Position numbers and translations under genes: made by a program. Below the pieces are notes generated by a model. It worked only from the letters and a program-made list of their open reading frames with translations, did no database searches and was not told where the DNA came from. This document shows, in pieces, positions 1-8,776 of a stretch of 64,000 nucleotides of DNA; positions within the stretch are counted from its first letter, which is position 1; each line of letters begins with the position of its first letter. The DNA comes from Ruminococcus sp. (GTDB lineage Bacteria; Bacillota; Clostridia; Oscillospirales; Acutalibacteraceae): positions 60,468-124,467 of the forward strand of contig JAFQPG010000008.1 of NCBI GenBank assembly GCA_017411835.1, given 5' to 3'.

Positions 1-1011
1 ATTTATAGTTTGCTTTGCGTTTTTAGATACCTCTTCTAATGTATCACTTTCAACAACCTTGCATAGCGAGTATGCGATGGTGTCAGCATCATCAAGACTA
101 AGCACATAGCCGTTTTCGTTATCTACTATTATATCCTTTAACCCGCCAACAGGTGAAGAGAGCGCAGGCACAGACATACTCATACTCTCTAAAACCGAGT
201 TTGGTACGCCCTCTGTTTTTGTCGGAAAAAGCAGAAGCTTCCAGTAAGGCATAAGCTTAAACAGCTCGTCGTGTGAAAGCCATCCGCATAAAGTAATGTA
301 GCTTTGCGCGTTAAGCTTTTCTACAAGACTTTTGCACTGCTCATAAAGCAAACCGTCGCCGACAATTTCAAGCTTATATTCCGGATGCGTCTTGTGAAAT
401 TTTGCAAAGCCTTCGATACTTTGGAGCACACATTTGCCCGCACAAAGACGACACAGCATACCGATTTTATTTTCTTTAATTTTATCTGTCTTTAAGTCGT
501 CAACAAAAAGATGAATAATCTTCGTCTTATCACTTAAAGCAATATTTCTGTCAGTAAGCACCGACTTGCTTTCTGCACAAATAAAGTCCGATTTTTTTGC
601 TAAAAAGTCCTGAGCTTTTTTAGTGGTCTGTGCTTTTTTGGAGTCATTTTCAAGAGAAGTCATACCATAAAGGAAAAAGTAGGTTTTAACACGTTTTAAC
701 TTGCAGGCGAGCATAGAAGAAAACATCTTGTCCCCTACCCAAAAAAACGCATAATCACCTTTTTTTAAGGTTGACATAGCTTTAAAAAACACCTTAAGCT
801 GAAAGAATAAAAAGTTTAAAATACGCAAAATTTTGTTCTTTTGCTTTTTATATTTAATATTAATAATCTGTGCGTTTTCGTTATCGTCCAAAGACGAAGA
901 AATAACGCTCACCTTAGAAAAGCTCGGCGCAATAACCTGCAGAAATTTAAAGCAGGAAATCTGCGGTGCTTTACTCGGTACAGGGTTCATAAAAACAACG
1001 GCATTAGCCAT
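1..1011 (-). CDS. Glycosyltransferase family 4 (3' end cut by window edge)
   Basis: Translating the minus strand from ATG at 1011 gives about 337 residues with no stop before the window edge. The protein starts MANAVVFMNPVPSK. Its C-terminal half has the GT-B pattern of family 4: a KIGMLCRLC-type strand opening the second Rossmann domain, then FPTKTEGVPNSVLESMS, whose two glutamates seven residues apart bind the donor nucleotide-sugar, and ALSSPVGGLKDII. It should transfer a sugar from a nucleotide donor to a surface glycan on the cytoplasmic face. The start overlaps the stop of the radical SAM gene by 8 bases, so the two are translationally coupled in the polysaccharide operon. The substrate is unknown. 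Confidence 0.85.
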   Translation of the reverse strand, partial: MANAVVFMNPVPSKAPQISCFKFLQVIAPSFSKVSVISSSLDDNENAQIINIKYKKQKNKILRILNFLFFQLKVFFKAMSTLKKGDYAFFWVGDKMFSSMLACKLKRVKTYFFLYGMTSLENDSKKAQTTKKAQDFLAKKSDFICAESKSVLTDRNIALSDKTKIIHLFVDDLKTDKIKENKIGMLCRLCAGKCVLQSIEGFAKFHKTHPEYKLEIVGDGLLYEQCKSLVEKLNAQSYITLCGWLSHDELFKLMPYWKLLLFPTKTEGVPNSVLESMSMSVPALSSPVGGLKDIIVDNENGYVLSLDDADTIAYSLCKVVESDTLEEVSKNAKQTIN

Positions 1012-2479
1012 GATACTCGTCCTTTTTAAACAATGAGTTTTTAAGTCTTGAAAACGCTTTTAAGGAGCGTTTTAAGTCTTCTATGTCTGTAAGACCGCGC
1101 TTGATACGATGAAGTATATACCAAGGTCTAAGATAATATTTTTTGCGCGCATGAGCACAAAACGCAACTAAATCTTCGCTTGACAAATCTTTTGTACTGA
1201 TAACACAGTTTAAAGTTCCGTCTTCCTTTAAATAGTGCGAATACCCCTGCTGAATATATCCGTTTTCTTTTGCCCAGGTATACGCCCTAGTGCCCGGATA
1301 AGGGATAAGCGGGAAAAACTGCATAGTATCTGTTTTGAAGCGTAAAGCCGCTTTTAAGGTGCGCTCCATTGTTTCTTTGGTTTCGCCCTCGTTGCCTACC
1401 ATATAGCATGCGTGAATCATAAGTCCTGCTTTTCTTGCATTCTTTATGTAGTTCTCAATCTGCTCTACGGTAATGCCCTTGCAAATATTATTCAGTATTG
1501 TTTGGTCTACGCTCTCGATACCCGGAATAATAAGCTTGCAACCGGCTTTTTTCATAATTTTCATTGTTTCGTAGTCAAGATTAACTCTTGCGTTACAAAG
1601 CCAACGAATTTTTTTATTCATACCGCTTGCAATCATTTTTTCGCAAAATTCTACCGTACGCTTTTTGTTTACGGTAAAGGTATCATCCTCGATAACAACC
1701 TGTTTAACATCAGGAAAATTCTTTATTATATACTCAAACTCTTTGATAACGTTATCAACTGAGCGCAGTCGGTATTTATGGCCATGAAGAGTCTGCGGAT
1801 AAACGCAGTAGTTACATCTTGCAGGGCATCCACGACCCGTAAAAATCTGAATTTCAGGCAACGCGGAAGCTGGAAAAACATAGTCGTTTACATCGAGATA
1901 TTCTTTAACAAATTCTGATGCAAAAGGAATTTCGTCTAGATTTTCTATGTGCTCTGCGTCATCGTTGTTTATGATTTTTCCGTCTTTTCTAAACGATAAG
2001 CCTTTAACCGTTGTAAGGTCCAAGCCGTTATCTAAAGCATCAGCAAGATTTTTAATAATAAAGTCATATTCTTTTCTTGCGATACCGTCAATAGAAGACG
2101 AAAAGCTAAAGGTCTCGTTCACTGTAGCACTCGGATGTGTACCGACAAGCACGGTAAACGCATCGGGATAAAGCTCTTTTACAGCCTCACAAAATTCACA
2201 GTCAGAGTAAATCGACGGGGTGCTTGTATTAATAACAAACAGCTTAGCGTCTTCTCCATTTTCTTTGATAATATTTAAAGACTGCTCTTTGTTAAGCAGC
2301 TTTGCAGGAGCATCTAAAAATTCAACCTCGTGGCCACATTTTTTAGAATATGCAGCAGCATAAATGAGCCACAACGGGTAATAAAGCACACCGCTGTGAC
2401 CGATACAAGGGCTGCGTGACTCACGAGAGAACTTGCCGTATTCTGCTTTAAATGGTGGATTAATAAAATAAATCTTCAT
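1004..2479 (-). CDS. B12-binding-domain radical SAM protein
   Basis: This is a 491-residue protein. Residues 1-150 resemble a cobalamin-binding Rossmann domain (opening KIYFINPPFKAEYG), and a radical SAM barrel follows with the cluster motif CPARCNYC near residues 217-224 (CxxxCxxC). GDDTF/VIEDDTF-type and GIES segments, usual in this class, are also present. Family members carry out radical methylations, ring rearrangements and similar chemistry on lipids, sugars or peptides. It lies between a GT2 and a GT4 gene in a polysaccharide operon, which suggests it modifies a glycan or lipid carrier. That role is inferred from context only. The 491-residue length is normal for the class, and no key cysteine is missing. 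Confidence 0.85.
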   Translation of the reverse strand: MKIYFINPPFKAEYGKFSRESRSPCIGHSGVLYYPLWLIYAAAYSKKCGHEVEFLDAPAKLLNKEQSLNIIKENGEDAKLFVINTSTPSIYSDCEFCEAVKELYPDAFTVLVGTHPSATVNETFSFSSSIDGIARKEYDFIIKNLADALDNGLDLTTVKGLSFRKDGKIINNDDAEHIENLDEIPFASEFVKEYLDVNDYVFPASALPEIQIFTGRGCPARCNYCVYPQTLHGHKYRLRSVDNVIKEFEYIIKNFPDVKQVVIEDDTFTVNKKRTVEFCEKMIASGMNKKIRWLCNARVNLDYETMKIMKKAGCKLIIPGIESVDQTILNNICKGITVEQIENYIKNARKAGLMIHACYMVGNEGETKETMERTLKAALRFKTDTMQFFPLIPYPGTRAYTWAKENGYIQQGYSHYLKEDGTLNCVISTKDLSSEDLVAFCAHARKKYYLRPWYILHRIKRGLTDIEDLKRSLKAFSRLKNSLFKKDEYHG

Positions 2480-2493
2480 ATATTCCTCAAAAG

Positions 2494-3258
2494 CTATATA
2501 GAACTATGTTTTTTGATACCTGAAATCGTGTAAGCACACATATAAAAAAGTCGCTTAAAAATATTAAGTCCTATATATTTATAAACCCTGTAGGTCATTT
2601 TCATAGATTTGAATTTGTTGCCTGATTTAGAGCTTTTGTCGACTCTGTAAATAAGTAGCGGCTCGTCTATTCCGCGTGCGACACCGCCGTCTTTTAAAAC
2701 AGAAAGCCATACAGCAAAATCTTCATGCATACTGTCGTGTGCCATAGGATATTTTATAAGCCAAGCTTTTTTAATCACAACAGATGAGCACGACGCAACA
2801 TTTTGCTTAAGCAAGGTTTTATAGTCGACCTTGTTAGGTACGCGAAAAACAAAATCGGACATTTTGTTATTTGTGTCAATATAAGCAGAGCCCGTATAGC
2901 ACAGGTCCGTATCAGGATATTTTTTTATAAGTTCAAGCTGTTTTGAAAGCTTGTCTTCTTTCCACATATCATCGCTGTCTATAAGCGCTATGTATTCACC
3001 TTTTGCCTTTTTTACGCCGAAATTACGAGTATAGGAAACTCCGCGATTTTGCTCGTTTTTGTAGACAGTAATTCTGCTGTCAAGCTTTGCATACTCGCAC
3101 AAAATCTCGTACGAATTGTCAGTAGAGCAATCATCAATTACTATGAACTCAAAGTCCTTATAGGTCTGATTAAGTACAGATTCAACTGACTGTGCTAAAA
3201 ATGAAGAAGCATTATAAACAGGCATAATCACGCTTACGGATGCTTTAATATTGTCCAC
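2494..3258 (-). CDS. Glycosyltransferase family 2
   Basis: This is a 254-residue GT-A enzyme. The N-terminal segment SVIMPVYNASSFLAQSVES, followed by FIVIDDCSTDNS, is the nucleotide-sugar binding fold of family 2. ALIDSDDMW (near residue 92-100) carries the DxD-type metal site. A Trp-containing acceptor-side segment (MHEDFAVWLSVL) follows, as in WaaE/WbbL-like enzymes. No membrane span is obvious, so it should act at the inner membrane face and add one sugar to a lipid-linked repeat unit. Its start abuts the stop of the BY-kinase gene (3258/3259), and the radical SAM gene follows after 14 bases, so it sits inside one operon. The sugar specificity cannot be read from sequence. Confidence 0.88.
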   Translation of the reverse strand: MDNIKASVSVIMPVYNASSFLAQSVESVLNQTYKDFEFIVIDDCSTDNSYEILCEYAKLDSRITVYKNEQNRGVSYTRNFGVKKAKGEYIALIDSDDMWKEDKLSKQLELIKKYPDTDLCYTGSAYIDTNNKMSDFVFRVPNKVDYKTLLKQNVASCSSVVIKKAWLIKYPMAHDSMHEDFAVWLSVLKDGGVARGIDEPLLIYRVDKSSKSGNKFKSMKMTYRVYKYIGLNIFKRLFYMCAYTISGIKKHSSI

Positions 3259-3975
3259 TTAATAGCCTCCGTCTTCCGGCAGATAGTGTGTGTAATAGCC
3301 CTTGCCGTAGTATTTCTGATAATACTTTTTATAGTATTTTTCTCCGCGTTTTTCAACGTGATTAAGTACTACTCCCATAATTTTACATCCGCTTTTTTCA
3401 ATTTGCTTTATTACGTTTCTAGCTTGTCTGTATCTGACTTTTCCGGAGCTGATAACCAAAATTGCACTATCACAGTTTTTAGCAACAACAGCGCTATCGA
3501 TTACCAAACCAAGCGGTGGTGTATCCATAATGACGTAGTCGTACTGTGCTTTAAGCTTCTCGATAAGCTCAATAAATTTATCGCAAATCATAAGCTCGAC
3601 AGGGTTTGGACAATATGGACCGGAGAAAATAATATCAAAATTTTCATATTGTGTGTTGCAGATTACTTCATCGTCAGTTGCAAGGCCCGACAAAAGCTCG
3701 CTAAGACCTTTAACATTTCTTGCATTTGCATAGCGCGATGCAACAACAGACTTTCTTAAATCACAGTCTACATAAATAACTTTTTTCTTAATATCTGACA
3801 AGCTTTTAGCAAGCATAAGAGCGATTGTAGTTTTACCCTCATTTGCATCACAGCTTGTTATGTCAATAACCTTGCTGTCGTTACCGCAAAACTGTAGATT
3901 TGTACGGAAGGTTTTGAACGCTTCGCCGACAAAATAGTTATCCATATTTTCAAGATTAACCGTTATCTTTTCCAT
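3259..3975 (-). CDS. cpsD: CpsD/CapB-type bacterial tyrosine kinase
   Basis: This is the cytoplasmic autokinase that pairs with a CpsC/Wzz-type adaptor to control polysaccharide export and chain length. The 238 residues contain a Walker A segment DANEGKTTIALMLA, Walker A' VIYVDCDLRK, Walker B YVIMDTPPLG, and a C-terminal tyrosine cluster (YYKKYYQKYYGKGYY) that is the usual autophosphorylation site. I chose ATG at 3975, which overlaps the upstream TGA as TGATG. A GTG one codon earlier is possible, since an AAGGAG site serves both. It is coupled to the adaptor gene, with the GT2 gene directly downstream. Family assignment is secure; the symbol is by similarity. Confidence 0.92.
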   Translation of the reverse strand: MEKITVNLENMDNYFVGEAFKTFRTNLQFCGNDSKVIDITSCDANEGKTTIALMLAKSLSDIKKKVIYVDCDLRKSVVASRYANARNVKGLSELLSGLATDDEVICNTQYENFDIIFSGPYCPNPVELMICDKFIELIEKLKAQYDYVIMDTPPLGLVIDSAVVAKNCDSAILVISSGKVRYRQARNVIKQIEKSGCKIMGVVLNHVEKRGEKYYKKYYQKYYGKGYYTHYLPEDGGY

Positions 3976-4748
3976 CACTTGTTCTCCTTCCAGTTTTGTG
4001 CGTAATATCTCTGTCGCTTTGTTGCGGTTTTGCCAACATAAATAGACATATCTTTTGCTTTCTCTTTATGCATATTAGGAATAACCGCAAGCACAGACAA
4101 GGATAGCTGTTTTTCAAGCATTTCAGGGTCTGCAATTCTGTCGTCGAAAACAAACACCAGAACAATAATAATATAAGTGAGTAAAAATGCTGCGAGTGCA
4201 CCAATTATAATCGTGTAAGAAAATCTGGTATTTGACGGCATAGTCGGCAAAGTGCCTTCGTCAACAATATTAACCTGATTGAAACCCATAATCGAAACTA
4301 TCTGATCCTTGCCGATTACACACACAGAATCTACTATAGCCTTTGCTTCCTGAGGGTCTTTGGACATAACAGAAATTTCGAGATAACGGGTGTTTGATGG
4401 GTTGTTGATAGAAATCATTGATGAAAGTTCAGAATAAGAGTAGGAAAGATTATTGTCTTCAATAACCTGATTGAGTACTGTACGACTTGTTAAAAGCTTA
4501 GTACAGTCGCTTACTACACTCAAAGCAAGAGAAAAGTCAGAATTATAGTCAGAATTTTTGTCTTCGTCACCGTTTTGTCTCAAAATATAAATAGAGCCGG
4601 TCGACTTATAAAGTGGCTCATAGGTCACATAGCTGTAAGTAAAAATTGACCCGCCTACAATAACCGCTACCAAAATCATAATCCAAAGGTTATTTATAAA
4701 CAAGCTGAATAAATCTCTAAATTTAATACCGCCTTCGTTATTATTCAT
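3975..4748 (-). CDS. cpsC: CpsC/CapA-type chain-length and kinase-activator membrane protein
   Basis: This 257-residue protein has one membrane span near residues 17-40 and another near residues 180-204 (TIIIGALAAFLLTYIIIVLV), with an extracytoplasmic Wzz domain between them. In Firmicutes this adaptor's short cytoplasmic C-terminus binds and activates the separate CpsD kinase. Here that kinase is the next gene, overlapping by one base. It is the first gene of the leftward polysaccharide operon; a promoter with TTGACA and TATAAT lies upstream. The C-terminal tail is about 50 residues, longer than in the shortest members, but otherwise ordinary. Confidence 0.9.
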   Translation of the reverse strand: MNNNEGGIKFRDLFSLFINNLWIMILVAVIVGGSIFTYSYVTYEPLYKSTGSIYILRQNGDEDKNSDYNSDFSLALSVVSDCTKLLTSRTVLNQVIEDNNLSYSYSELSSMISINNPSNTRYLEISVMSKDPQEAKAIVDSVCVIGKDQIVSIMGFNQVNIVDEGTLPTMPSNTRFSYTIIIGALAAFLLTYIIIVLVFVFDDRIADPEMLEKQLSLSVLAVIPNMHKEKAKDMSIYVGKTATKRQRYYAQNWKENK

Positions 4749-4830
4749 AATAATCCGTTCCTTTCAGTTTAGAAGATAGCAAAAAGCTGTGCAAGATACA
4801 CACTTTCCCACTATCCTCATAATCTATATA

Positions 4831-4860
4831 ATTATATCAAATTATAGTAGTTTGTGTCAA
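4831..4860 (-). promoter_or_regulatory. Promoter of the leftward polysaccharide operon
   Basis: On the minus strand a TTGACA -35 box (4860-4855) and a TATAAT -10 box (4836-4831) are separated by 18 bases, about 80 bases before the cpsC-like start. No operator or leader structure was recognised between them and the gene. Confidence 0.65.
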
Positions 4861-4963
4861 TAAAATAAGCACATATTTAAAGCTAATTTGCAGGTATATT
4901 TCAACCCACTTAAGCAATATAAAAATCTGCATATTAATATAAGTAATAAACAATATACATTAA

Positions 4964-4992
4964 TTGACATTTAGAGTATTAAGATATATAAT
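4964..4992 (+). promoter_or_regulatory. Promoter of the licD operon
   Basis: A perfect TTGACA (4964-4969) and a perfect TATAAT (4987-4992) are separated by 17 bases, 72 bases before the chosen licD start. The 316-base divergent gap otherwise holds only AT-rich sequence. Confidence 0.75.
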
Positions 4993-5064
4993 TATTGTGA
5001 TTATTGTGAGTTAGTGTGTCGTAATATAAAGCAGCCTCACAAAATTTACAGAAAGGGAAATCGT

Positions 5065-6699
5065 ATGGAACGCTTTACACAGCATATAAGCTTTAAAAAC
5101 AACGAGATTGTAAATAGCGCACGCGCTGATATTCTCAGCGTTATCGACAAGATATGCAAAGAAAACAACTTAAGATATTTTGGCTTTGGCGATTTGCTTG
5201 TGGGTGCTGTTCACTACAATGATTTTATCCCTGATGGTCTTAAATCAAGTGCGCAAATTGGTCTGCTACGAGAGGAATTTGAAAAATTTACGAAGCTGAT
5301 GTATCAACGTGCAGATGAATACTCCGTTTGTATAATCGACCGATATAAAAGCGGAGGAAACGCACTTTCCTTTACTTTATCAAAGCCTGTAGTAATTACT
5401 CAGGAAGATGTAGTAATTGAAGATATCGCGACTGTTGAGGTTTGTGCATTTGACTATGTACCGGACTCTATAGCCGAGCAAAATTACTTTATCAAAAAAG
5501 TTAAAAAGTCAGCTTCTAAATACGAAAAAATCGTTAATCTGCTTCCTCCTGTTACCGACGTTCCGATGAACCTGCGAAAGGTGTTTTTATTATTTATCGG
5601 TAGTCTTTTATACGGTTTCAGAAACGGTAGCAAAGCATACACCAAGCTGATAAAAACTGCATCAAAATACAAAAGCACTAGCAATATTTCTAATATGCTT
5701 TGCAAAAATAATGTTATCTTAAATCTTGATGACGTCTTCCCTACAACGCGTATTAAGATAAACAAAACTGAGATTAACATTCCTAAAAAAATCAACAAGT
5801 GGACTGTTGAAATCGACGATAAGCTCTTAAAGCAAACCCGCACAATTCAGAAAATCGACCTTGTGCTTTTAAAAGAGTTTGATACGGTATGCAGGAAAAT
5901 CGGTGTTTCCTATTTTATCTGCGGTGGCACCCTTCTTGGATACAAGCGTCACGGCGGTTTTATTCCTTGGGACGACGATATCGATGTCGGTATGCTACGC
6001 GCTGATTACGATAAATTTTTAAAAGAAGGTAAAAAATATTTAGGCGAAGACTTCTTTTTACAGACTAGAAAATCGGATAAAAAAATACCTTACCTTTTCT
6101 CTAAGGTAAGGATGAATAAAACCTCTTACATCACAAACTACAATGAATTAAGAGATTTTCACAAAGGCATCTGCCTTGACCTGTTTCCGTTTGACTATGT
6201 GCCAAACTCACTTAGCGAGCGACATCGCTTTGTACAAAAAGCACTTTTCTGGTCAAACGTGCATTTTGAAACAGTTAACCGCCAGCTTGAAAAGCCTGTA
6301 TACAAAAACAAGGCGAAATCAGCATTTGAATGGTGGGCTCGTACAAGCGCCGAGCTTAAACGCATTTTTATTCGCCTTATCCCGCTTAAGCTCACAGAGT
6401 TTATGTATATAAAAAAGGCGACTAAATACAACAAAAAAGCAAAAGAGTTAAATCTTAAAACTGTAGCCAGCTTTTTGCCTACCTACACCTACGCTGATGT
6501 TGAAGATATAATTCCTTATCAGAATATTAATTTCGAGGGTGTACAGGTTATGGCACTTAAAGATATAGATAAATTTTTGCAGATGCAGTACGGCGATTAT
6601 ATGCAGTTACCGCTACTGCACAACCGCGTTGGTCACGACTTAATATCGTGGAGTATCGACGACGACATTGCAAAAAAATACAACATTTATGACAACTGA
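5065..6699 (+). CDS. LicD-family phosphotransferase with a degenerate N-terminal LicD repeat
   Basis: LicD-family enzymes transfer a phosphorylated alcohol from a CDP-linked donor to a surface glycan. The 544-residue protein has the catalytic module at about residues 265-420, with GGTLLGYKRHGGFIPWDDDIDVG carrying the DDDID metal motif and a KGICLDLFPFDYVPN segment. Residues 20-130 look like a second, shorter copy: DLLVGAVHYNDFIPDG aligns with GTLLGYKRHGGFIPWD, but the acidic motif is replaced by GLKSSAQ, so this copy should be inactive. I chose ATG at 5065 because GAAAGGGAAA precedes it; the frame is open 17 codons further upstream. It heads an operon with a cytidylyltransferase, which supports a CDP-donor substrate. 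Confidence 0.85.
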   Translation: MERFTQHISFKNNEIVNSARADILSVIDKICKENNLRYFGFGDLLVGAVHYNDFIPDGLKSSAQIGLLREEFEKFTKLMYQRADEYSVCIIDRYKSGGNALSFTLSKPVVITQEDVVIEDIATVEVCAFDYVPDSIAEQNYFIKKVKKSASKYEKIVNLLPPVTDVPMNLRKVFLLFIGSLLYGFRNGSKAYTKLIKTASKYKSTSNISNMLCKNNVILNLDDVFPTTRIKINKTEINIPKKINKWTVEIDDKLLKQTRTIQKIDLVLLKEFDTVCRKIGVSYFICGGTLLGYKRHGGFIPWDDDIDVGMLRADYDKFLKEGKKYLGEDFFLQTRKSDKKIPYLFSKVRMNKTSYITNYNELRDFHKGICLDLFPFDYVPNSLSERHRFVQKALFWSNVHFETVNRQLEKPVYKNKAKSAFEWWARTSAELKRIFIRLIPLKLTEFMYIKKATKYNKKAKELNLKTVASFLPTYTYADVEDIIPYQNINFEGVQVMALKDIDKFLQMQYGDYMQLPLLHNRVGHDLISWSIDDDIAKKYNIYDN

Positions 6700-6714
6700 T
6701 TAACGAGGTAAATT

Positions 6715-7428
6715 ATGAACACAGTTCTTTTAATGATGGGCGGAAGCGGCACACGATTTGGTGCTGACATTCCAAAGCAGTATATCAAGGTCAACGGCAG
6801 ACCGATTTTTTCTTACATTCTTGAGGGATACAACAAGCTTGAATGTGTTGATAAAATCATTATCGTTTCACACGCTGACTGGGTTGACTACGTTGAAGAA
6901 ATCGCAAAAGAAATCAAAGCAGACAAGCTGTATAAGGTAGTTTGTGGCGGTGCAACACGCTCAGAATCTGTTAAAAACGGTCTTATCTGCGCAAGTGAGT
7001 ACAGTAATGACAACGACGTTATGCTCATTCACGACGCTACTCACCCATACGTTGACAAAAAGGGTACCAGCGAAGTTATCGAGGGTGTCAAGGAATTTGG
7101 CGGTGCTACACTTGCACAGTTTAACTACGACACAGTTTACAAAATGGACGATGACCATATACTTACTAACATCGAGCCACGCTTTAATATTGTAGCAGGT
7201 GCTTCTCCGGAGGCATTCACATTCAAAAAAATCTACGATATCTATATGAATTCTTCACAAGAAGAGCTTGACACTATGACATCTGCGGGTGCAATCGCTT
7301 TGCATTACGGCATTAAAATGAAGGTTGTCAGAGCAAATGTAATCAACTTAAAGATTACTTATGCTGACGATATGGACTTATTTGTAAAATTAGTTGACAA
7401 CTATTTCTTCCCAAAGGAGAATGACTGA
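6715..7428 (+). CDS. IspD/TarI-type cytidylyltransferase (alditol or sugar phosphate)
   Basis: This 237-residue nucleotidyltransferase opens with LLMMGGSGTRFGADIPKQY, the glycine-rich CTP-binding loop of the IspD/TarI family, and has MLIHDATHPYVD (metal-binding Asp) and GATRSESVKNGL. The family joins CMP to methylerythritol phosphate (IspD) or ribitol phosphate (TarI). It lies between a LicD gene and a GatD-like dehydrogenase, so a role in making a CDP-polyol is much more likely than isoprenoid synthesis. The start is 15 bases after the licD stop with GAGGTAA upstream, so it belongs to the same operon. Whether the substrate is galactitol-, ribitol- or another alditol phosphate is inferred, not shown. 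Confidence 0.85.
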   Translation: MNTVLLMMGGSGTRFGADIPKQYIKVNGRPIFSYILEGYNKLECVDKIIIVSHADWVDYVEEIAKEIKADKLYKVVCGGATRSESVKNGLICASEYSNDNDVMLIHDATHPYVDKKGTSEVIEGVKEFGGATLAQFNYDTVYKMDDDHILTNIEPRFNIVAGASPEAFTFKKIYDIYMNSSQEELDTMTSAGAIALHYGIKMKVVRANVINLKITYADDMDLFVKLVDNYFFPKEND

Positions 7429-7429
7429 T

Positions 7430-8755
7430 ATGAAAAACAAACTTCTTGATGTTTTAGAAAAGAGAACCTTAGGTATTCACTGCGGTATTCCGTCCTTTTG
7501 CTCGGCTAACAAAATCGTTATTGAAGCGATTATGGACCAGGCAAAGCGTTTTGACGATACCGTACTGATTGAGGCTACTTCAAATCAGGTTAATCAGTTC
7601 GGCGGATATATGGATATGACCTCTGTTGATTTCAGAGAATATGTATATAAAATTGCTGACAGAATCGGCTTTGATAAAGATAAAATTATTTTAGGCGGTG
7701 ACCATTTAGGTCCGCTTCCTTGGTGCAATCTTCCGGCTGATGAAGCTATGGAACATGCTAAAAAGCTTGTTTACGACTGCGTTATGGCAGGATACACAAA
7801 GGTGCATCTTGATACAAGTATGAAACTCGGCGACGACCCGATTGACGAAATGCTTCCTAACGAAGTTATCGCAGAGCGTGGAGCAATCCTTTACAAAGAA
7901 TGCGACAAGGCGTACAAAGAGCTTTTGAAAGAAAACCCTGATGCGGTTCAGCCTGTTTATATTATCGGTTCTGAAGTTCCGATTCCGGGCGGTGCTCAGG
8001 AAGAAGAGGACAACCTAAAGGTTACAAACCCAAGAGATTTCGAAAGCACAATCATGGCATATCGCAGAAAGTTTGCAAAACTCGGTCTTAAAGATGCGTG
8101 GAATCATATCATCGGCATCGTTGTTCAGCCGGGTGTAGAATTTGGAAACACCGACATTCATACCTATAACAGACTTGATGCAGTAAAGCTGTGCAACCGT
8201 CTTAAAAAATACCCTGACATTGTTTTCGAGGGTCACTCAACCGACTATCAGCCACCTGTAAAGCTTAGAGAAATGGTCGAGGACGGCATCGCTATTATTA
8301 AGGTCGGTCCTGCTCTGACAAATGCAGTACGAGAGGCTATCTTTGCTCTTTCTATGATTGAAAAAGAGCTTATTGACGACGAAACTCAGCGCGCAAACTT
8401 TATCGAGGTACTCGAAGAGGTTATGCTTGAAGACCCGTCAAACTGGATTAAACACTATCACGGCACAGACAAGCAACAGGCAATCGCAAGAAAGTACAGC
8501 TTCTCTGACCGTTCAAGATACTATTTTACTCACGAAAGAGTACTGTCTGCACAGAGAAAGCTTTTTGAAAACTTATCAAATATTGAAATTCCGCTTCCTG
8601 TGCTTCACCAGTATATGCCGATGCAGTACGCAAAGGTTCGTGACGGCAAGCTTGCTTGCACTCCGCGAGAGCTCGCAAAAGATGCGGTTGTATGCGTAGT
8701 AGAAGACTACAACTACGCTGTAAAATGCAACTATATGGCTAACCCAATGATGTAA
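7430..8755 (+). CDS. GatZ/KbaZ-family protein (tagatose-6-phosphate related)
   Basis: This 441-residue protein matches the GatZ/KbaZ family across its length: GIHCGIPSFCSANKIVIEAI at the start, then VLIEATSNQVNQFGGY, ILGGDHLGPLPW and VGPALTNAVREAIF. The family was named as the non-catalytic subunit of tagatose-1,6-bisphosphate aldolase; some members are reported to interconvert fructose-6-P and tagatose-6-P at C4. No catalytic GatY/KbaY gene is present here, which favours a stand-alone epimerase-type role. ATG at 7430 follows the upstream TGA by one base and has AAAGGAGAA in front. It lies between the cytidylyltransferase and a GatD-like dehydrogenase that acts on tagatose-6-P. Family is secure; activity is inference. 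Confidence 0.85.
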   Translation: MKNKLLDVLEKRTLGIHCGIPSFCSANKIVIEAIMDQAKRFDDTVLIEATSNQVNQFGGYMDMTSVDFREYVYKIADRIGFDKDKIILGGDHLGPLPWCNLPADEAMEHAKKLVYDCVMAGYTKVHLDTSMKLGDDPIDEMLPNEVIAERGAILYKECDKAYKELLKENPDAVQPVYIIGSEVPIPGGAQEEEDNLKVTNPRDFESTIMAYRRKFAKLGLKDAWNHIIGIVVQPGVEFGNTDIHTYNRLDAVKLCNRLKKYPDIVFEGHSTDYQPPVKLREMVEDGIAIIKVGPALTNAVREAIFALSMIEKELIDDETQRANFIEVLEEVMLEDPSNWIKHYHGTDKQQAIARKYSFSDRSRYYFTHERVLSAQRKLFENLSNIEIPLPVLHQYMPMQYAKVRDGKLACTPRELAKDAVVCVVEDYNYAVKCNYMANPMM

Positions 8756-8776
8756 TTTGAAAGAAGGTTTTTATAT

